The position numbers and the translations under genes were made by a program. From Candidatus Gastranaerophilales bacterium (GTDB taxonomy: Bacteria; Cyanobacteriota; Vampirovibrionia; Gastranaerophilales; Gastranaerophilaceae): DNA of 58,252 bases. Below, piece by piece: positions 53,846-58,252 of the stretch. Positions within the stretch are counted from its first letter, which is position 1. Each line of letters starts with the position of its first letter. The notes beneath the pieces are model-generated. The model was not told the origin of the DNA. It saw only the letters and a program-made list of their open reading frames with translations, and made no database searches. The DNA is taken from NCBI GenBank assembly GCA_944322895.1, contig CALUQL010000003.1, forward strand, positions 1 through 58,252, given 5' to 3'.

Positions 53846-55203
53846 TTACTGGTGAAGAATATATAGTAGAAATAGAAAAAATGCTCAATCAAGGCTTTGG
53901 TCTTGCTCGAATAAATAATATTCCAGTATTTGTATCAGGTGCTTGCCCTAAAGATAAATTACAAATAAAAATTACACACATAAACAAGAATTATTTAACA
54001 GCAGAAATTGTTAAAATAATTGAATCTTCACCATATAGAGTTAAGCCTGAGTGCGCTTTTCATAATATTTGTGGAAGTTGTGATTGGTTACATATTTCTT
54101 ATGAAGAACAAATAAATCAAAAAAGAATTATAGTAGAGGAAACATTAAAAAAAATTGCAGGAAATGATGTTCAAGTTCAAAATGTAATACCCTCTCCCAA
54201 AATAAAAGAATATAGATGTAAAATTCAATTGCCCGTATCTCAAACAAAGGTTTCTGCACGACTTTTAAGTGGATATTATAAAAAAAATACGCACGAACTT
54301 ATCAATATAAAATATTGTCCGATGCAGCCTCCTATTATAAATGAAATTAATGAATATATTAAAGCAGAAGCACAAAAACTAGAAATAAGTGGATACTCTG
54401 AAAAGTTTCATAAAGGGCTTTTAAGACATATTGTTTATAGAATTTCGTCTGATTTAAGCCAAATTCTAATAATATTTGTTATAAATTCTAATAATATTGA
54501 TAAAAAATTAACTGCATTGTCAAAATCTATAATAGAGAATTTTTCTGTAGTAAGTGGAGTTTGTGCTAATTTAAATGTACAAAAAACAAATGTGATAATG
54601 AGTAATAATACTAAAAATATTATAGGAACCGATTATTATATAGAGAAACTGTCAGAAGTTAATTATAAAATTAGTGCAAACAGTTTCTTTCAAGTAAATC
54701 CATTATGTGCTGAACTTATATTTAATAAAGTTAAAGAACTAATACTTTCTAAAATTACTAACCCGACAATATTAGATGCATATTCAGGAGTTTCCAGTTT
54801 CGGTATTTGGTTATCTTCAATTGCATCAAAAGTATTTTGTATAGAAGAAGTTAAATCTGCATCAGAAGATGCAAGAGCAAATGTAAAATTAAATAAGATT
54901 GATAATATTGAAATTATCAATGGTGATGCAGAAGTTGAGTTTGATAAGCTTATAAAAAAAGGTATTAAATTTGATATTTCAATTACAGACCCGCCTCGAA
55001 AAGGTTGCAGTTTAAATTCAATAAATAATTTAATTAAAATTACAGAGAAATTTATTATTTATGTAAGTTGTAATGTCTCGACTTTAGCAAGAGATATGAA
55101 AATACTTAATGAAAATGGTTTTAAAGCAATTTATATACAACCCGTAGATATGTTTCCTAATACATTTCACGTAGAAACAATTGTAATGTTTGAAAGAATA
55201 TAA
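53842..55203 (+). CDS. RNA (uracil-C5)-methyltransferase, RlmD/TrmA family
   Basis: 453 residues. An N-terminal TRAM-like domain (1-60) is followed by the cluster cysteines CAFHNICGSCDW and YCPMQ, then the SAM domain LDAYSGVSSFGIWL. The DPPRKGC motif and the catalytic YVSCNVSTLARD cysteine come last. The four-cysteine [4Fe-4S] site argues for an RlmD/RlmCD-type enzyme acting on 23S rRNA rather than TrmA. Which uridine is methylated cannot be told from sequence. It is translationally coupled to the TPR gene. Confidence 0.9.
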   Translation: MITGEEYIVEIEKMLNQGFGLARINNIPVFVSGACPKDKLQIKITHINKNYLTAEIVKIIESSPYRVKPECAFHNICGSCDWLHISYEEQINQKRIIVEETLKKIAGNDVQVQNVIPSPKIKEYRCKIQLPVSQTKVSARLLSGYYKKNTHELINIKYCPMQPPIINEINEYIKAEAQKLEISGYSEKFHKGLLRHIVYRISSDLSQILIIFVINSNNIDKKLTALSKSIIENFSVVSGVCANLNVQKTNVIMSNNTKNIIGTDYYIEKLSEVNYKISANSFFQVNPLCAELIFNKVKELILSKITNPTILDAYSGVSSFGIWLSSIASKVFCIEEVKSASEDARANVKLNKIDNIEIINGDAEVEFDKLIKKGIKFDISITDPPRKGCSLNSINNLIKITEKFIIYVSCNVSTLARDMKILNENGFKAIYIQPVDMFPNTFHVETIVMFERI

Positions 55204-55232
55204 AAAGAAGCCTTTAAACGGCTTCTTTTTCC
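55202..55232 (+). terminator. Rho-independent terminator after the methyltransferase gene
   Basis: AAAAAGAAGCC pairs with GGCTTCTTTTT around a loop of about 7 bases, with the T run in the right arm. It begins at the stop codon. The symmetric A run lets it also end the converging ribbon-helix-helix gene. Confidence 0.85.
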
Positions 55233-55260
55233 CCATTCCCAATCTAAAGCAGTAGTCGTA

Positions 55261-55449
55261 TTAGTCAAGCAATGATTCTAAAATACTTGCATTTCTCATT
55301 GCTATAGCATTTTCTTTAACTCTTTGTTTATGAATATAAGTTCTTAAAGCTTCACGTATCAATTCGCTTCTTGTACGATTTTCGCCTTCAGCAACTTCGT
55401 CAATTTTACTTAAAAATTCTTCGGGCATTGAAATTAAAACTCTAGCCAT
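55261..55449 (-). CDS. Orphan ribbon-helix-helix (CopG/MetJ-type) DNA-binding protein
   Basis: 62 residues. MARVLISMPEEFLSKIDEVA forms the DNA-binding strand and first helix, and NRTRSELIREALRTYI is the second helix. This is the classic antitoxin or small-repressor fold. No toxin frame is found on either side: the neighbours are an RNA methyltransferase and pcrA. It may be a lone regulator or an orphan antitoxin. The ATG at 55449 follows GAGG; a longer start at 55515 adds an unrelated tail. Confidence 0.85.
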   Translation of the reverse strand: MARVLISMPEEFLSKIDEVAEGENRTRSELIREALRTYIHKQRVKENAIAMRNASILESLLD

Positions 55450-55568
55450 TATATAACCTCTTTCAAAAATATTTCTCTTACTTATATAAAAACAGTGTAG
55501 GTTTAAAAAGTGCATATAAAGTATATATTTTTTATGGGTAATGTAACAAAAGTTAATAATTAAAGAAA

Positions 55569-58064
55569 TTAGAATTTTTTAAGTTGAGCAAATGTTGCAT
55601 CCAGAGCTTTTTTCCCTTGGTTTCCAAAGTCCACAATAATCATAGAAGAAGAACCAATTTCTTTTATTTCAACAACTTTGCCAACTCCGAATTTAGAGTG
55701 GAAAACTCTATCTCCATTAGAAAATTCAGTTTTTGATTGAAATGTTTGTTTAGGTTCATTTACTTCAGTAACAGCGGAGATAGCAATTTGTTCAGACTCT
55801 TTTCTTTTTTTCTCCAAAAGAAGTCGTTTTATAGGGTTATCTTCAAGAAGTTCTTTCATCTTTGCTTCTTCTTGTTTTTTTCTTTCTTCTGCATTTATTT
55901 GATTATTTTTTCTTTTTACAACAAAGCTTGTGTTGTGTTGAACTCTTTTTTGAGGTGCAATAAAACCTTTTCCAAAAGATGTTGTTGATTTAATACTTCC
56001 ATCAGAATTTTCTTCTAAGCGTTTTGATTTTATTGTTTCTACAGCCCTTTTGAACGTTGTATTTTGATTATATGAATTATTTGAATTTGAATATTCAGAT
56101 TCAGAATAATCAATTAAATTTTGTGGTATTTCCGATAAAAATCTGCTTGGATTGTAATATTTATAATCACCCCACATTTTACGTCTTTTTGCACAGCTTA
56201 AATAAAGGTTCTTTTTCGCTCTTGTAATACCTACATACATCAGTCTTCGTTCTTCTTCCATTTCATTAGGAGCATCTAATGAGCGGCTATGAGGGAATAT
56301 TCCTTCTTCAAGACCAGACAGAAATACGGTATCAAATTCAAGCCCTTTAGCACTATGAAGAGTCATTAGTGTTAGTGCTTTTGTATCATCAACATAAGAG
56401 TCAATATCACTTACAAGTGAGACTTGTGATAAAAACTCACCTAAGATATCATTGTCTTGGGGCACAAATTCTTTTGCAACGCTTAAAAATTCTTGTAAGT
56501 TGTCAATTCTACTTTCAGCTGTTGTTTCATCTTCTGTTTCTTTTATTTCGTGAATATAGCCTGATTTTTCAAGAACATAGCCAATAAAAGCAGGCAAATC
56601 CATTTTTGTAAATTGGTTTTGGAAATCAATAATTAAATTATAGAACGCAGTTAATTTTGTTTTAACAGCAGAAGTAAATTCATCATACTCTTCAAGTTCT
56701 TGAAGTACTTCCATAAACTTTAATCCTGATTTATCAGCAATTTCAAGTAATTTTTCAACAGTAGCAGGACCAATTGCACGTTTAGGAACATTTATTATTC
56801 TACGTAAGCTTTGTGAATCACTTGGATTATATATCAATTTTAAATAAGCGATTATATCTTTAATTTCTTTTCTGTCGTAGAATTTTAGACCACCAACAAC
56901 TTTATATGGTATGTTATTAGCCATACAAGCTTCTTCAATAGCTCTTGATTGTGAGTTTGTTCTATATAAAACAGCCATATCAGAAAGTGATTCAGTCAAA
57001 GATAAACGTCTGACTTCTCTAACAAGGTGAAGTGCTTCATCTGCTTCATCATTAGCTTGATACAAGCTTAGATTATGACCTTTCCCTAAATTAGAATATA
57101 AATTTTTGCTAATACGTTGTTTATTATTACAAATTACAGCATTAGCCGCTTCTAAAATTGTTTCAGCAGAACGATAATTTTGTTCTAATTTAATTAAATG
57201 TGTTTTTCTAAAAGTTGATTGAAGATTTAAAATTATTCTATAATCAGCTCCACGCCAGCTATATATAGATTGGTCGACATCACCTACAACGCAAAGACTT
57301 TTTTCTTCTGGAATATCTTCTTCTTCTTTGTCATTAGTATAAATAGATTTGATTAATTTATATTGGCATAAGTTTGTATCTTGAAACTCATCAACTAAAA
57401 TATGTTTAAACCTGTTAAAATATTTTTCTCTTACAACTTGAGATTGTTCAAGCAGCTTAACCGCAAGAACAAGCATGTCATCAAAATCAAGAGCATTATT
57501 TGATTGAAGTTGCTTTTGGTATTCCATAAATATTTGTGCATATTTTTCAGTTCTGTAATCTCTTGCTTTTGTAGCATAAGTATATGCATCATACATTTTG
57601 TTTTTTGCATTTGAAATGATTGTTTTCAACAATTTAGGCTGATAGATTTTTTCATCTAAACTGCAATTTTTTATTGCTGTTTTTAGAATGGAATTAGAAT
57701 CAGTATCATCATAAATAACAAATTTATTATCGTATGATTTGCCGTTTTCATCTTTATATTCAGCAATATCAGTTCTTAAAATTCTTCCTGAAATAGAGTG
57801 AAAAGTGCCAATCCACATCTTTTTGGCTTTTTCTTCTCCAATCATTTTAGAAAGTCTTTCTACCATTTCTTTTGCTGCTTTGTTTGTAAAAGTTACGGCC
57901 AAAATTTCGTATGGTGAAACACCTGAGTTAACTAAATTTGCAATTCTTGTTGTTAAAACTTTTGTTTTTCCGCAGCCTGCACCTGCAAGAACAAGAATAG
58001 TTCCTTTATCTTGAAGTACGGCTTCTTGTTGTTCTCTATTTAATCCCGCTAATAAATCTGTCAT
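55569..58064 (-). CDS. pcrA: ATP-dependent DNA helicase PcrA/UvrD
   Basis: 831 residues. An SF1A 3'-5' helicase for nucleotide-excision and mismatch repair and for clearing stalled replication. Motif Q LNREQQEAV, Walker A AGAGCGKT, motif Ia VTFTNKAA, motif II VDEFQDTN, motif III VGDVDQSIYSWRGAD, motif IV LEQNYRS, motif V TLHSAKGLEFD and motif VI YVGITRAKK are intact. The C-terminal tail ends in the PcrA Tudor-like domain beginning GDRVFHSKFGVGKV, which contacts RNA polymerase. The gene stands alone. Confidence 0.96.
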   Translation of the reverse strand: MTDLLAGLNREQQEAVLQDKGTILVLAGAGCGKTKVLTTRIANLVNSGVSPYEILAVTFTNKAAKEMVERLSKMIGEEKAKKMWIGTFHSISGRILRTDIAEYKDENGKSYDNKFVIYDDTDSNSILKTAIKNCSLDEKIYQPKLLKTIISNAKNKMYDAYTYATKARDYRTEKYAQIFMEYQKQLQSNNALDFDDMLVLAVKLLEQSQVVREKYFNRFKHILVDEFQDTNLCQYKLIKSIYTNDKEEEDIPEEKSLCVVGDVDQSIYSWRGADYRIILNLQSTFRKTHLIKLEQNYRSAETILEAANAVICNNKQRISKNLYSNLGKGHNLSLYQANDEADEALHLVREVRRLSLTESLSDMAVLYRTNSQSRAIEEACMANNIPYKVVGGLKFYDRKEIKDIIAYLKLIYNPSDSQSLRRIINVPKRAIGPATVEKLLEIADKSGLKFMEVLQELEEYDEFTSAVKTKLTAFYNLIIDFQNQFTKMDLPAFIGYVLEKSGYIHEIKETEDETTAESRIDNLQEFLSVAKEFVPQDNDILGEFLSQVSLVSDIDSYVDDTKALTLMTLHSAKGLEFDTVFLSGLEEGIFPHSRSLDAPNEMEEERRLMYVGITRAKKNLYLSCAKRRKMWGDYKYYNPSRFLSEIPQNLIDYSESEYSNSNNSYNQNTTFKRAVETIKSKRLEENSDGSIKSTTSFGKGFIAPQKRVQHNTSFVVKRKNNQINAEERKKQEEAKMKELLEDNPIKRLLLEKKRKESEQIAISAVTEVNEPKQTFQSKTEFSNGDRVFHSKFGVGKVVEIKEIGSSSMIIVDFGNQGKKALDATFAQLKKF

Positions 58065-58181
58065 AATTTTAGTTTAAAAATCTCTACCCAAAGTACATTA
58101 TAAAATAAAAAATTTATATTAAACAATTCTTATATTATATAAAGTTGAAAACCTTAATATTGTAAAGACATCTTTTATTTT

Positions 58182-58211
58182 TTGAAAAATGTGGTATTAT
58201 ATTTCTATACA
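58182..58211 (+). promoter_or_regulatory. Probable promoter of the gene at the right edge
   Basis: TTGAAA (58182-58187), an 18-base spacer and TATACA (58206-58211). The predicted start near 58218 gives a leader of about 29 bases with AGGA before the ATG. Confidence 0.4.
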
Positions 58212-58246
58212 AATATATAAATTTATATAGACAAATAGGAAAATAT

Positions 58247-58252
58247 ATGTCA
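58247..58252 (+). CDS. Start of a plus-strand gene cut by the window edge
   Basis: ATGTCA preceded by ATAGGAAAATAT, a normal ribosome-site spacing. Only the first two codons are present, so the product cannot be named. Confidence 0.4.

Noticed and set aside
1-58252. CRISPR array, prophage or restriction-modification system
   Set aside because: No regularly spaced short repeats, cas genes, phage structural genes or methylase/endonuclease motifs are seen; only decayed mobile-element relics.

Overview
AT-rich (roughly 70 percent A+T by eye), gene-dense chromosomal segment of a diderm bacterium. An outer membrane is implied by a TolC-type channel, a signal-peptide porin, an MsbA-like exporter and WavE-type (LPS core) glycosyltransferases. 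Several proteins carry short N-terminal leaders containing PNFG or TVSFSG in front of a recognisable domain, there is a possible Tic20-like membrane protein, and cell-division, glycolysis and RNA-modification genes are mixed with glycan genes. Together this suggests an uncultured non-photosynthetic relative of Cyanobacteria (Gastranaerophilales/Melainabacteria type). That assignment is inference from protein style, not from a marker gene.

Layout. 1-5136: two tandem radical-SAM paralogues and a VanH/D-lactate-dehydrogenase-type enzyme, then a Bax-inhibitor-1 membrane protein and enolase on opposite strands. 5138-5470: large-type SRP RNA with its own promoter and terminator. 5461-12093 (minus): TPR protein, nnrD, trmL, a CDP-alcohol phosphatidyltransferase, a Gfo/Idh/MocA oxidoreductase, a 5'-nucleotidase-like metallophosphoesterase and thiL. 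12232-17786 (plus): pgi, a WecG/TagA glycosyltransferase, a two-gene transketolase, ftsE and ftsX. 17812-19457: an AAA ATPase and tRNA-Ser(GCU).

19586-35272 is the most distinctive part: an 18-gene, almost gapless minus-strand operon for a surface glycan. It runs from a GDPD-family enzyme through HAD phosphatases, nucleotidylyltransferases, an acyltransferase, two almost identical cupins flanking a glycosyltransferase cassette, a hydroxyacid dehydrogenase, an SDR, a cyclase-family enzyme and a CMP-sugar synthetase-like protein. It ends in four WavE-type domains, one fused to a sulfotransferase. Relics of mobile-element enzymes lie at both ends: a RAYT/IS200-like transposase fragment beside tRNA-Ser, and a tyrosine-recombinase fragment upstream of the first gene.

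35488-47787 continues the envelope theme: GT39 and GT2 polyprenyl-linked sugar transferases, TolC, a GlmS-like SIS protein, a divergent RelA/SpoT-like protein, a Tic20-like protein, TPR protein, porin, UDP-glucuronate decarboxylase and MsbA. 47878-58252 holds a third radical-SAM paralogue, a membrane-anchored glycogen-synthase-like protein, a TPR-glycosyltransferase, an RlmD-like methyltransferase, an orphan ribbon-helix-helix regulator and PcrA/UvrD helicase. The last six bases begin another plus-strand gene.
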